64,000 nt of DNA from an uncultured bacterium (GTDB lineage Bacteria > Verrucomicrobiota > Lentisphaeria > Victivallales > UBA1829), in the NCBI GenBank assembly GCA_949297765.1, contig CASFTV010000015.1, positions 43,180 to 107,179 of the forward strand, given 5' to 3'. The notes under the pieces were generated by a model. The model saw nothing but the letters and a program-made list of their open reading frames with translations, had not been told where the DNA came from and did not search any database. A program made the position numbers and the translations under genes. How positions within the stretch are numbered: the stretch's first letter is position 1; the number at the start of each line of letters is the position of its first letter. Shown piece after piece: positions 54,582 to 63,942 of this stretch.

Positions 54582-55652
54582 ATGTCAACAGGGAAAAGCG
54601 CGGTTGCGGAATATATGAAGATTCGCCGGCACATTCTGAATCTGGTGGCAAAAGCGGGGAATGAATCGGTCCAGCTTCCGACGGCGCTGGAACTGTCGAA
54701 GCAGTTCGGAGTCTGCCGGCAGACGGTCGGGAAAGCGCTGAAGCAACTGGCGGAAGATCATTATGTGATCGGAAAACCGGGACTGGGGACATTCACCAAT
54801 CCGAAAAAGAAGTTCCGTTTTCTCCTCCAGAAAAACGCCCGGACAATCGGAATCATCATCGGCGACGGAATGGTCATTGAAATGGATGACTATCTGGCGA
54901 AACTGGTTGCCGCCTGTCTGGTGGAAAGTTCCGTCCATCCCTCGTTTGTCCGGACAATCAATCTGACCTCGTCCAAACCGGATGCGGTCCTCAAGGAGGT
55001 TCGGAACGAGGCCCTCGACGGACTGATCTGGCAGAATCCGCCCCGGCAGTTTTTCCCGGTTCTGGAGGAAATCCGGAAAACCGGAACGGGAGTTGTCGTC
55101 ATCGGCTCACGTCCGCCGGAGAAGATCAGCAGCGTGAATTTCGATGTCCGGCAGATCGGGTACGAATCCGGGAAGTTTCTGCTCGAAAGCGGAGGGAAGC
55201 AGTTCCTCATTCTGCAGGATGAATATCCGTGGAATCTCTCGGGCGACGGATTCCGGGAAGCATTCCAGGAGACGGGAATCCCTCTGAATGAAAAACTGTT
55301 CCTGCGCGGAGATTCGATCCGGGAAAAACTGAAACTGATCTTCGAACTTGGAATCCCCATCGACGGAATTGTCAATCCGCTGTTTTTTTACGATGATCTT
55401 GCGGAGATCGCCAATCCGGCGGAATTCGATCTCCGCCGCCCTCTTCACGTCTGCCGGGATACCATCGCAGAGAGTTTCCCGGAATTTCACGGGTTCGTCT
55501 ACACGTTTGATTTCGCCGCACTGGCAAAAGAAGCGGCCGTCCTCCTCCGGAAACAGATGGAAAAGACCGATCCGGAGATCTACCACAACTGCATTCCGAC
55601 TCCGGTCAGACCGTTCGAGAAAATCCCGAACCGGTCCTCCCCGCTCTCCTGA
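54582..55652 (+). CDS. GntR-type transcriptional regulator with LacI-like ligand domain
   Basis: 356 residues from the ATG at 54582, chosen because GAGGG is 5 bp upstream, because it puts the start after the operator repeats, and because the sequence then aligns from residue 1 with the regulator at 55783 (AVAEYMKIRRHILNLVAKAG against PVAEYMKIRRYMLNFVEQAG). Winged helix with TALELSKQFGVCRQTVGKALKQLAEDHYVIGKPGLGTF, then a periplasmic-binding-protein-like sensor. Divergent from the cassette C glycosidase gene, its likely target. Confidence 0.9.
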   Translation: MSTGKSAVAEYMKIRRHILNLVAKAGNESVQLPTALELSKQFGVCRQTVGKALKQLAEDHYVIGKPGLGTFTNPKKKFRFLLQKNARTIGIIIGDGMVIEMDDYLAKLVAACLVESSVHPSFVRTINLTSSKPDAVLKEVRNEALDGLIWQNPPRQFFPVLEEIRKTGTGVVVIGSRPPEKISSVNFDVRQIGYESGKFLLESGGKQFLILQDEYPWNLSGDGFREAFQETGIPLNEKLFLRGDSIREKLKLIFELGIPIDGIVNPLFFYDDLAEIANPAEFDLRRPLHVCRDTIAESFPEFHGFVYTFDFAALAKEAAVLLRKQMEKTDPEIYHNCIPTPVRPFEKIPNRSSPLS

Positions 55653-55707
55653 CCCCGCCGGATCCGCCCGCGGAAAAGTTTTTTTCCAAAAACCGCTGCT
55701 CCGGGGA

Positions 55708-55763
55708 TTGACATTTTTCAGATTTTGTGCTATAATTAAAAAGAAATGCTAATAAATGCTAAT
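55708..55763 (+). promoter_or_regulatory. cassette D promoter with perfect 10-bp tandem operator
   Basis: TTGACA (55708-55713), 17 bp, TATAAT (55731-55736), perfect consensus. AAATGCTAAT at 55744-55753 is repeated exactly at 55754-55763, spanning predicted +1 to +20. Confidence 0.85.
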
Positions 55764-55782
55764 CAAAAAATCGGTTTTGAAT

Positions 55783-56814
55783 ATGAAAAAAGAGAGGCCT
55801 CCTGTTGCGGAATACATGAAGATCCGCCGTTACATGCTGAATTTTGTGGAGCAGGCGGGGGAGAAGTCGATTCAGGCGCCGACGATTCTGGAGCTTTCGC
55901 GGAAATTCGGAGTGAGCCGCCCGACGGTCAGCAAAGCGATGAAGATGCTGACGGACGACGGCTACATCATCGGCCGTCCCGGACTCGGGGCGTTCACGAA
56001 TCCGGCAAAAATCAATCGCTGTCAGGTGCAGAAATACCGAAATGTCGCCCTGATTGTCGGAGACGGAATGCAGGTTCATTTTGTGCCGTATCACCTGGAG
56101 CTTCTCGGACGGATCGGAATCGGGATTTCGAATCTGAATTTTGAAATCACGTTTCTTCAGCTCTCCTCGCATCAGACGGGGGCGATTGCGGATGAGATTG
56201 CAGCAGTCCCCTTTGACCTTCTGCTGTGGATTGTTCCTCCACCCGAACTCTCTCCGGTGATCCAGCTGCTGCGCGGAAAAGGAAAACGGGTGATTGTTCT
56301 GCAAAACGATCCGGACTGCGGCAATCTTTATTTCGATTATGAGGCTTTCGGATACCGGATCGGGAAAAAACTGCTTGCGGAAGGGCGGCGCAGAATTGCG
56401 TATCTGCTGAACACCGAAGCCTGGTCGCGCCCTCTGATCGGGCTGCAGAAGGCGTACCGGGAGGCGGGAATTGAACTGGATTCAAGTTTGTTTTTCCCCG
56501 ATATGATCCGTCTGTGGCAGAAACTGGAAAAGCTGCTGAACTCGCCGGGAAAAGTGGATGCGGTCTTCAGCGCGGTTTGTCCGACCAGTGTTTTTCTGCC
56601 GTTCTACCGCAGCCTCTCTCCGGAAACCCGCGCAAGGGTCCGCTTCATCGTGGAGGAGGACGGACAGAAGGCGGAACAGTTCTCCGGATGGATCTTCCGA
56701 ACCCCGTTCCAGAAAATGGCGGATGAAATCTGCCGCCTGATCCGCCTGGAATGTGACGGAATCCCCCAGGATCAAACCAAAATCGGAATCAGTCTCGAAG
56801 AAAAGGAACTCTAA
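55783..56814 (+). CDS. GntR-type transcriptional regulator with LacI-like ligand domain
   Basis: 343 residues from the ATG at 55783. An ATG nine codons earlier (55756) lies inside the operator repeat and was rejected; neither has a strong ribosome binding site, so the call rests on the alignment with the regulator at 54582. Winged helix: TILELSRKFGVSRPTVSKAMKMLTDDGYIIGRPGLGAF, followed by a LacI-like sensor domain. First gene of cassette D, 15 bp before the pseudopilin gene, so it is co-transcribed with the genes it probably represses. Confidence 0.9.
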   Translation: MKKERPPVAEYMKIRRYMLNFVEQAGEKSIQAPTILELSRKFGVSRPTVSKAMKMLTDDGYIIGRPGLGAFTNPAKINRCQVQKYRNVALIVGDGMQVHFVPYHLELLGRIGIGISNLNFEITFLQLSSHQTGAIADEIAAVPFDLLLWIVPPPELSPVIQLLRGKGKRVIVLQNDPDCGNLYFDYEAFGYRIGKKLLAEGRRRIAYLLNTEAWSRPLIGLQKAYREAGIELDSSLFFPDMIRLWQKLEKLLNSPGKVDAVFSAVCPTSVFLPFYRSLSPETRARVRFIVEEDGQKAEQFSGWIFRTPFQKMADEICRLIRLECDGIPQDQTKIGISLEEKEL

Positions 56815-56829
56815 GGAAGGAGTGGAAGC

Positions 56830-57591
56830 ATGAAACCGCGGAAAAAACATCCGGATCCGCATCGGCCGGAAAAGATGAAATTTACTTTGATTGAACTTCT
56901 AGTTGTAATTGCGATCATCGCAATTCTTGCAAGTTTCCTGCTTCCAGCTCTGGGGAGTGCGCGGGCGAAGGCGCGGGTGGTCAGCTGCGGAAATACAATG
57001 AAAACACTCGGAACTGCGGCTCAGCAGTATGCGGCGGATTTTGAAGATTTCTGGGTTCCGTACAATCATCCCGGAATCTCAAAATGGTTTGGGAATCCGG
57101 TTTATCATCTGTATGCCAACTTTCCCCGGCATAAGACGAGTCCTCAGTTTGTCCTGCGCACGGCGTTGTGTCCGGAGCCGTTTGCGGAAGAGGTGGACAG
57201 TGGAATTGAGTCCAAATATGCCAAGCTGGAGAATGCCTACGGAATTCCTTACAGCGGAAGCGGCTGTGAATTTTATCCGGGGGGAACCGGAGTGGAATAC
57301 ACGCTCTACCGGCTCAACAAAATCCGGACGCCATCGGCGCGGTTCGGATTTCTGGAGAGCTGCTGCGGCGGACGCGTGTACAACTATACCAGTTCTCTGA
57401 GTCGCTGGCTGTCAAAACCTCCGGACGAAGCAGATCGGGACGGGGACATCGCCTACCGTCATGGAGGGGGCCTGCAGGCCAACTGCATCTTTTTCGACGG
57501 CCATCTTGAACTGAGGCCGCACACACGAATCGACGGAACGAACTATTCCAATTCTCATCCGAATTATTATCTCTGGAGACCATACTGGTAA
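56830..57591 (+). CDS. pseudopilin-like secreted protein (DUF1559-like)
   Basis: 253 residues. A charged head with many Lys and His ([16 protein letters not shown]) precedes [32 protein letters not shown]. The body shows [25 protein letters not shown], and the end [14 protein letters not shown] is the DG tail. AAGGAAGGAG lies before the ATG. It sits between regulator and glycosidase genes, 24 bp upstream of the latter. Confidence 0.9.
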   Translation: MKPRKKHPDPHRPEKMKFTLIELLVVIAIIAILASFLLPALGSARAKARVVSCGNTMKTLGTAAQQYAADFEDFWVPYNHPGISKWFGNPVYHLYANFPRHKTSPQFVLRTALCPEPFAEEVDSGIESKYAKLENAYGIPYSGSGCEFYPGGTGVEYTLYRLNKIRTPSARFGFLESCCGGRVYNYTSSLSRWLSKPPDEADRDGDIAYRHGGGLQANCIFFDGHLELRPHTRIDGTNYSNSHPNYYLWRPYW

Positions 57592-57615
57592 CTTGCAACC
57601 CACAGGAGTTCTGAT

Positions 57616-60600
57616 ATGCAGTTTTGCAAACGATCCATTCTGTTTGCCGCCCTTCCGCTGGTTCTGAGTGCGGCAGATCCCGTATTCTACATGCCGATGG
57701 ACGGCTCCGCGGACGTTCTCGGGAAAGACGGGAAAAAGATCACCGCCGGCATTGTCCACGGACAGGCGGGCTATCATCCGGGCGTGATCGGACAGGCGCT
57801 GGATGTGAAGCGCCATGCCTACGATCAGGTAACCGCAGTCACGTTCAAGCGTCTGCCGGAGCTTGACACCGGGGACGGAACAGTCTCCTTCTGGTTCAAG
57901 CCCCACTGGAAGGAGACCGATCCCGAACTGTATCCGATCTTCACCGGACGCGACGACGCATGGAAGTTCCGGTTCTATCTGCTCAAACAGAAAAACGGAG
58001 TCATCGAACTTTCCGTCTGTGCGCCGGGACAGGTGCAGATCCTCAAAAAGAATCTTTTCAAGCAGGAGGAGTGGACTCATGTCGCCTTCACCTGGGTCCG
58101 GGCAAAGAACGAAGCTCGTCTCTATATCAACGGCCGGGAAGCCGGCAACCGGACCAAACCGGGAGCGTATCAGAAGCTCCCCGCCAGGAAACTCAATTTC
58201 TTCTGCGGTCAGGAGAGCACCGACCGCTTCAAGGCCACAGTCGGAAACGGACTCTATGATGAGATCAAATTCTTCGACCGCGCATTGGATCCCTCGGAAA
58301 TCTTCCTGCTCGCTTCCGGAGGGAAGAAGGAGAAAAAGCTCTCTCTTCCCCTGGATTCGATACGCCGGAAGGGAGAAGGATTTGAATTTGCGTTCCGCTA
58401 TCCGGAAGCGCGTCTGCCCGGACCGAAACAGCTTCTTGTTCTGAGCGGCGCGGATTCCGGGAAAAAAATCACCCTTTCCGCGATGGGAGCCTCCGGCCGG
58501 ATCGCGCTGATCGCGGAAAACGGGGGAAAGACGCAGACGGTGGAATCGTGCTATACGCTCCCGCTCAATGTTCCGCACAAAGTCACACTGAAACAGGACG
58601 GAAAAACGTTGACGGTCCTTCTGGACGACGCCTTTCAGGGGAAGTTCACGATGCCGACGCCGTTCGGAACAATCGTCCGTGCGGAAGGCGCGGAGGGGAT
58701 GACCCTCCTTCCGCCGGAGAGCGTCCCTTCGAAGGAGGAGACTGCGCGCCTTTCAAACACGGCGGTCCATCCTGTCGAACAACCGCTCTGGGATCTTTCG
58801 GACGCGCAGAAAACGCAGGACGGGGTCCGCAGCGGGGTCTGTCTGAACGGATACTGGCGCGTGATCCCGGTCAACGATTACTCCTGGGCGCCGCCCGCCG
58901 GAGAGTGGGGCTATATGCGCGTTCCGGGAAGTTACCGTTCGCCGCTCTACCAGATTTACCGCGACCGGGACGGGAAACTGGTTTCCGCGGACTGGAAATG
59001 GAACAAGCAGCCTCTGATCAAGTATCGTGCAGCCTGGTACCAGAGGGGGTTTGAAGTTCCGGCCGATCTGCGGAAGAAGGGAGAACGGATCTATCTGAAT
59101 TTCACGAATCTCAACGCCGACGCCGGACGGGTCTATCTGAACGGAACGCTGATCGACTCGTTCCGTCAGGATTTCAAAAACTTCACGGTGATTCCGAATG
59201 CGCGCCGTCTTGACGTCACAGATCTTCCGGCAAAAGACGGGAAATATATCCTGACCCTGTTTCTCGACCGTCACTATGTCAATCTGTGGCAGGGGGTGCC
59301 GAGCATCGGAGATCATGGAGAAATTGCGCTGGATGATGTCTGGCTGGAAACTGCGCCGTCGAAGATTGCGCTGAAAAGCGCCGTGGCCTTTCCGTCGTTC
59401 CGGAAAAAGAGTCTCTCTCTGCGCGCACGGGTGCAGAATCCGTCCGGAGAAAAAGGGGAAGCGGCGGTCCGGTTTGATTTCCGGCGCAACGGGAAAACAG
59501 AGAAATCATCCGTCCGGAAATTCACGCTCGACGGCTCTCCGGAACAGGTGGTTCTTTTTACGGACAGCTGGAAAAATCCGGTGCTGTGGGATGTCGAACA
59601 TCCGAATCTCTACCGGATGAGCGTCTCCCTGGTCCGGAACGGGAAGGATGCCGACACGCTTCCTGCAAAGGATTTCGGATTCCGCGAATTCCGGGTGGAG
59701 AACGGCGAATTCCGGATGAACGGCAACAAGACGCGGCTGCGGATGTGGACCAGTCCGGGTCTGGGCCGTCTGCGCTACTATTACGGGAATCCGCGGGCGA
59801 TCGGCCAGTATGTGGCGCACATCAGGGAGATGAATTACGACACGGTCCGCTTCGATCCGTTCCGGAAGGATTCACAGGTCGCCTGGGACGACTATCTGAA
59901 CGAGTCCAACCGTCAGGGCCTCTACAATCTCTTCCAGATGCCGCCCTACGAGGACGAGGAACTGACCGGATATACAAAGGAAGTGATCCGTTTTCTGGAA
60001 CACTACGGGAACCATCCGAACATCCTGATGTGGTATACCGACTTCAACACCTGCGGCTACGCATGGGGTCAGGATCCGGCGAAACTGAATGATACCTCCT
60101 ACGTTCCGCTTGCAGTTCTTCCGGCGCGGAAACGGGCGCAGACCGCGGAGAAGGTGATGCGCGCACTGGATCCGAGCCGGGAACTGTTCCAGCATGCGGG
60201 AGCGAATTCGGGAAAGATCTTCACCTCGATGAACTACCAGTCGCTCGGCACGCCGCTTCAGGAGCAGGAGGACTGGCCGAAACAGTGGTCGGAAAAACAT
60301 ACGCAGCCGCTGATGGTGGTGGAATCAGCGTTTCCGTATCCAGCCCAGTTCTGGCACTTCGAGACAGGAGGTCACGCCCGGAGCGGATTTGAACTTGGAG
60401 CGGAGCATGCGGCCCGCTATTTCGGCGACGCGGTGTTTGCACGGGAAGTCCGTCCGGTTCCCCATGCGGACCACTGGCTGAATTCTCCGTACGCGAACTG
60501 GAACCGCAACATGTTTGATCTGGGAGCGATGCTGTATCGGAACGTAGTCAAGGCATGGCGCGCCTACGACATGTCGGCGCTCGGCGACTTCCCCGGAGAG

Positions 60601-62949
60601 CGCGATATGGCCCGCACCGCCCGCACCTTCGACCATCACAACGTCGTCTACGAGGTGGACAACGAGGTCAAGACCGCCGGGCTCAAACCGGACATTCCCG
60701 TCGGCTGGAGCGAAACGCAGAAACATCTTCTGACCGACTACTCCCTCCCCGAAGGACTCGGCAAGATCATCCGCGCCTCCTTCGAGCCGCTCCTGATCTT
60801 CCTCGGCGGCATGCCGGAAGACTTCACAAACAAGGATCACGCGTTCTTCTCCGGCGAAACGTTCCGCAAGAGCGCGGTCATCGTCAACGACCGCACGACG
60901 CCGCAGACCGTCACCTGCCGCTGGGAGCTTGCGGTGAATGGACAGACCGTCCAGAAAGGGGAATCCACGCAGACCGCCGCGCCGGGAGCCATTCTCAAAA
61001 TTCCGATTCCGCTCACCGCCCCGAAGGTCTACAAACGCACCGATGCGGAACTGCGTCTGACGGCGCTGAAAGACGACGTCCTGATTCTGGAAGACTCCTT
61101 CCGTCTGCAGTTCTTCCCGAAACACACCCGGCCGGATTTCCGCGACATCTCCGCCGGACTCTACGATCCGGAAGGCGCAACGGAGGTCATGCTGAAACAG
61201 GCGGGCTTCCCCTTCCGCAAAGTCTCTACGCTCGACGACGTGAAATCCTGCCGTCTTCTGATCATCGGTAAAAATGCGCTGAAGGATGCCAATCCGGAGC
61301 TTCTGAAGCAGGTGGAGGAGGAGCGTCTGATCGAACGCGGACTGAAAGTGCTGATCTTCGAACAGCAGCCCTGCAATCTGGCGAATCTGGTGTTTGAATC
61401 GCCGAGCTACCGCAATGCGTTTCTGCGCCGGCCGGAAAGTCCGTACGCTGCGGGCCTGAAGGAGGAGGACTTCAGCAACTGGCGCGGCGCGGCGGATTCG
61501 GTTCCGGCGTTTGTGCTGTCCGCGGAGAACAGCCCGCACTATCCGCGCTCGAAATGGAAATGCGGAAACGGCGGAATCGTCAGCGGCAACGTGATCCGGA
61601 AACCGAGCTACGGCAACTTCCGGACAATCGTCGACTGCGGATTCAATCTGATGTTCGCCTCGCTGATGGAGCTTCGGAAAGAACACGGGCTGGTGCTGTT
61701 CTGTCAGCTCGACGTGACCAACCGCTACCGCAGGGATCCGGTTGCCACGCGTCTTGTGGACAATCTGCTGACCGAAATGGGCAAACGGTTTGTTCCGGTC
61801 GGCCCTCAGCGAGCTGGCTATCTCGGCGATGAAAAAAATGAAGCGATCCTCAAACGCATGGGCATGAACTGCCGGAAACTGACGCCGGATCGTCTCTGGG
61901 AAATCGGCGGTCTGCAGGTGCTGATCCTCGGAGCGGATCCGGTCCCGGAAAACCGGCGGACCGAGCTGAAGAAATGGCTTGCACGCGGAATAACGGTGAT
62001 CGCCCTGCCCGGTGCGCCGCTGGAGCTCCTGCCCGGCGGACTGAAACGCGGGACAAAGGAACTCTTCCGCGCATCGGTTCCGAAAAACGATCCGGTGTTC
62101 GCCGGGATTCCGGAGGCGGATCTCTATTTCCGCGAAGCGCGGAATCTTCCGGTCCTGACGGAGGCGCCGGACTGGATCGTCGCCACAAAACCCGCGCTGT
62201 TCGCAAAACTGGATCGGATCACGACAGCGACTGTCGTTCTGAATCTCCCGCCGGATGGAATCGACGGTCTCTGGAATCCGGAAAAGGTGGCGCGCGTCTG
62301 GTCGGCCATCTTCACGAACATGAACATCGGTCTCGGGAAGGATCTGAAGCTGTTCACCGCGCAGAAATCGCGTCACAACACGCTCCGCTTCTGCTACGGA
62401 AAGGCCGTTCCGGAAAACTGCGGGCTCCGGTTCGATCCGGAAAACAACGGGAAAGCCGACGATCCGAAGGGGTTTGTCCCGATCAAACTCGGGCTTTCGT
62501 GGGAAGCGCAGGGCCGGCAGACTCCCAATCCGCATTATGTCTACCCGGCGGAGACTCCGAAAGGTCTGAAGCGTCCCTACGACGGTTACGCATGGTACCG
62601 CTGCACGGTGAAAATCCCGGAATCCTGGAAAGGACACACCATCCGGCTTGTCGGCGGCCCGGTCGACGACTGCGACTGGACGTACTGGAACGGAACAAAA
62701 ATCGGCGAAACCACCTTCCACACCCATCCGAAGCCCTACGAAGCCAAACGGAACTACCCGATTCCGGAAAAGCTTGTGAAATTCGGCGGGGAAAACACGC
62801 TTGTGATCCGGGTCTTCGACCGCTGGGGCGACGGCGGCGTGACCGGTCCCCTCACCGTGATCGCCGAGGACGCAAACGCATCCGATTCCTGGTCTCCCTA
62901 CATCGACAAGCTCGATTTCTACGATGTGGACGCATTCCACAACTGGTAA
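57616..62949 (+). CDS. very large secreted GH2-like protein with LamG and C-terminal galactose-binding domains
   Basis: 1777 residues. Signal peptide, a LamG/concanavalin-like domain (about 20-235), then a GH2 sugar-binding domain (about 410-590, LNGYWRVIP...GEWGYMRVPGSY), a GH2 immunoglobulin-like part and a TIM barrel from about 690. At the acid/base site the family pattern NHPxxxxWSxGNE reads NHPNILMWYTDFNT, so Glu is Asn811, with Asp809 near. The nucleophile Glu903 in PLMVVESAFPY is kept. A class I glutamine-amidotransferase-like segment follows (about 1165-1580), then a second galactose-binding domain (about 1640-1770, GLSWEAQGRQTPNPHY). Cassette D enzyme; it may have unusual catalysis or act as a binding protein. 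Confidence 0.85.
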   Translation: MQFCKRSILFAALPLVLSAADPVFYMPMDGSADVLGKDGKKITAGIVHGQAGYHPGVIGQALDVKRHAYDQVTAVTFKRLPELDTGDGTVSFWFKPHWKETDPELYPIFTGRDDAWKFRFYLLKQKNGVIELSVCAPGQVQILKKNLFKQEEWTHVAFTWVRAKNEARLYINGREAGNRTKPGAYQKLPARKLNFFCGQESTDRFKATVGNGLYDEIKFFDRALDPSEIFLLASGGKKEKKLSLPLDSIRRKGEGFEFAFRYPEARLPGPKQLLVLSGADSGKKITLSAMGASGRIALIAENGGKTQTVESCYTLPLNVPHKVTLKQDGKTLTVLLDDAFQGKFTMPTPFGTIVRAEGAEGMTLLPPESVPSKEETARLSNTAVHPVEQPLWDLSDAQKTQDGVRSGVCLNGYWRVIPVNDYSWAPPAGEWGYMRVPGSYRSPLYQIYRDRDGKLVSADWKWNKQPLIKYRAAWYQRGFEVPADLRKKGERIYLNFTNLNADAGRVYLNGTLIDSFRQDFKNFTVIPNARRLDVTDLPAKDGKYILTLFLDRHYVNLWQGVPSIGDHGEIALDDVWLETAPSKIALKSAVAFPSFRKKSLSLRARVQNPSGEKGEAAVRFDFRRNGKTEKSSVRKFTLDGSPEQVVLFTDSWKNPVLWDVEHPNLYRMSVSLVRNGKDADTLPAKDFGFREFRVENGEFRMNGNKTRLRMWTSPGLGRLRYYYGNPRAIGQYVAHIREMNYDTVRFDPFRKDSQVAWDDYLNESNRQGLYNLFQMPPYEDEELTGYTKEVIRFLEHYGNHPNILMWYTDFNTCGYAWGQDPAKLNDTSYVPLAVLPARKRAQTAEKVMRALDPSRELFQHAGANSGKIFTSMNYQSLGTPLQEQEDWPKQWSEKHTQPLMVVESAFPYPAQFWHFETGGHARSGFELGAEHAARYFGDAVFAREVRPVPHADHWLNSPYANWNRNMFDLGAMLYRNVVKAWRAYDMSALGDFPGERDMARTARTFDHHNVVYEVDNEVKTAGLKPDIPVGWSETQKHLLTDYSLPEGLGKIIRASFEPLLIFLGGMPEDFTNKDHAFFSGETFRKSAVIVNDRTTPQTVTCRWELAVNGQTVQKGESTQTAAPGAILKIPIPLTAPKVYKRTDAELRLTALKDDVLILEDSFRLQFFPKHTRPDFRDISAGLYDPEGATEVMLKQAGFPFRKVSTLDDVKSCRLLIIGKNALKDANPELLKQVEEERLIERGLKVLIFEQQPCNLANLVFESPSYRNAFLRRPESPYAAGLKEEDFSNWRGAADSVPAFVLSAENSPHYPRSKWKCGNGGIVSGNVIRKPSYGNFRTIVDCGFNLMFASLMELRKEHGLVLFCQLDVTNRYRRDPVATRLVDNLLTEMGKRFVPVGPQRAGYLGDEKNEAILKRMGMNCRKLTPDRLWEIGGLQVLILGADPVPENRRTELKKWLARGITVIALPGAPLELLPGGLKRGTKELFRASVPKNDPVFAGIPEADLYFREARNLPVLTEAPDWIVATKPALFAKLDRITTATVVLNLPPDGIDGLWNPEKVARVWSAIFTNMNIGLGKDLKLFTAQKSRHNTLRFCYGKAVPENCGLRFDPENNGKADDPKGFVPIKLGLSWEAQGRQTPNPHYVYPAETPKGLKRPYDGYAWYRCTVKIPESWKGHTIRLVGGPVDDCDWTYWNGTKIGETTFHTHPKPYEAKRNYPIPEKLVKFGGENTLVIRVFDRWGDGGVTGPLTVIAEDANASDSWSPYIDKLDFYDVDAFHNW

Positions 62950-62961
62950 GCGCCGTTCCGC

Positions 62962-63003
62962 CGCCTTCCGTCTCCACGTTCCGGGGACGGAGGGCGTTTT
63001 TTT
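62962..63003 (+). terminator. intrinsic terminator of cassette D
   Basis: CGCCTTCCGTCTCC pairs with GGGGACGGAGGGCG apart from wobble or mismatched positions, followed by seven T. The neighbouring minus-strand gene ends directly beside it. Confidence 0.85.
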
Positions 63004-63897
63004 CTACATCCGCACCGCAATGATCCCTGCGACAATCAGGATCAGCGCCGCCTTCTGCATCCCGGAAAGTTTCTCCTTCAGGAAGAAGCGCGTGTAAAGC
63101 GCGTAGACAAAAATCATCACCGCTCCCGCCACCGGATAGACAATTCCCGCCTTTCCGATCCGTCCCATCAGGTTCAGCGTCGGAAACAGCAGTCCGTAGG
63201 ACGCGAACGCGGCGACTCCCCACGCTCCGCCGATCCGGCAGACCTTTCCCCACGCAACCGTTTCTTTTCTCCGCGCCAGCGCCCAGATCCCGAAACAGAC
63301 GCAGTTGACCAGGAACAGAATCAGCGCACTCATCAGCGGATGGAGAACGGGAGCCCGCCCTGCGGAATGAACCGACGGCCAGATGATGCAGATCTGACTT
63401 GCCCCCGCACAGCAGGAGGAAAGAAGCGCCATCAGCAGCCGTCCATGCTTCACCCGTTCCCCGGCTTCCGCGTGCCGGTTCATCGCCGACAGCACCACCG
63501 TGACGATCAGACAGAGAATCCCGATCGCGTTCCAGCAGGAGAGCGCCTCGCCCCAGACCGCGACACTCCACAGGAACGACACCGCAAACCCGACTCTGGA
63601 AAGCGCAAAATACAGGGCGCATCCTCCCCGGCTCAGATTCCGCATCGTCAGAAATTGCGAAGCGGCGTTCAGCACCGCTCCGGCGACAATGGCGGCGATC
63701 ACGCGTTCCGCCCCCTCCGGCACGCGGAGTTCCCCCGCAATCCCCAGGGTCAGAACGGTCAGAAGCGCCGCCAGAACGGAGCCGATGAAAAAGAACAGCT
63801 CCCCGCGGCATCCGCTGCGCCGTGCAAACGTCAGCGTGATTCCGATGGCGGTCCAGCAGCCGCCGACCATCAGCAGAAGAAGGAATCCCGGAAACAT
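63004..63897 (-). CDS. EamA/DMT superfamily transporter
   Basis: 297 residues with about ten hydrophobic segments in two repeats, the full-size DMT layout (for instance FLLLLMVGGCWTAIGITLTFA at the start and GKAGIVYPVAGAVMIFVYALYTRFFLKEKLSGMQKAALILIVAGIIAVRM at the end). Start at ATG 63897 with AGGA 9 bp upstream; the frame is open 28 codons further, through AT-rich repeats. Convergent with cassette D, so not clearly linked to it. Exports or imports an unidentified small metabolite. Confidence 0.87.
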   Translation of the reverse strand: MFPGFLLLLMVGGCWTAIGITLTFARRSGCRGELFFFIGSVLAALLTVLTLGIAGELRVPEGAERVIAAIVAGAVLNAASQFLTMRNLSRGGCALYFALSRVGFAVSFLWSVAVWGEALSCWNAIGILCLIVTVVLSAMNRHAEAGERVKHGRLLMALLSSCCAGASQICIIWPSVHSAGRAPVLHPLMSALILFLVNCVCFGIWALARRKETVAWGKVCRIGGAWGVAAFASYGLLFPTLNLMGRIGKAGIVYPVAGAVMIFVYALYTRFFLKEKLSGMQKAALILIVAGIIAVRM

Positions 63898-63942
63898 TCT
63901 CTTTGTTCCTGTTATGTAAAATTCAAGGGACTGAACCCCAGA

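Noticed and set aside
55746..55782. ATG codons inside the AAATGCTAAT repeats as start of the 55783 regulator
   Set aside because: They lie in the presumed operator at +1 to +20, have no ribosome binding site, and the paralogue at 54582 aligns from the later ATG.
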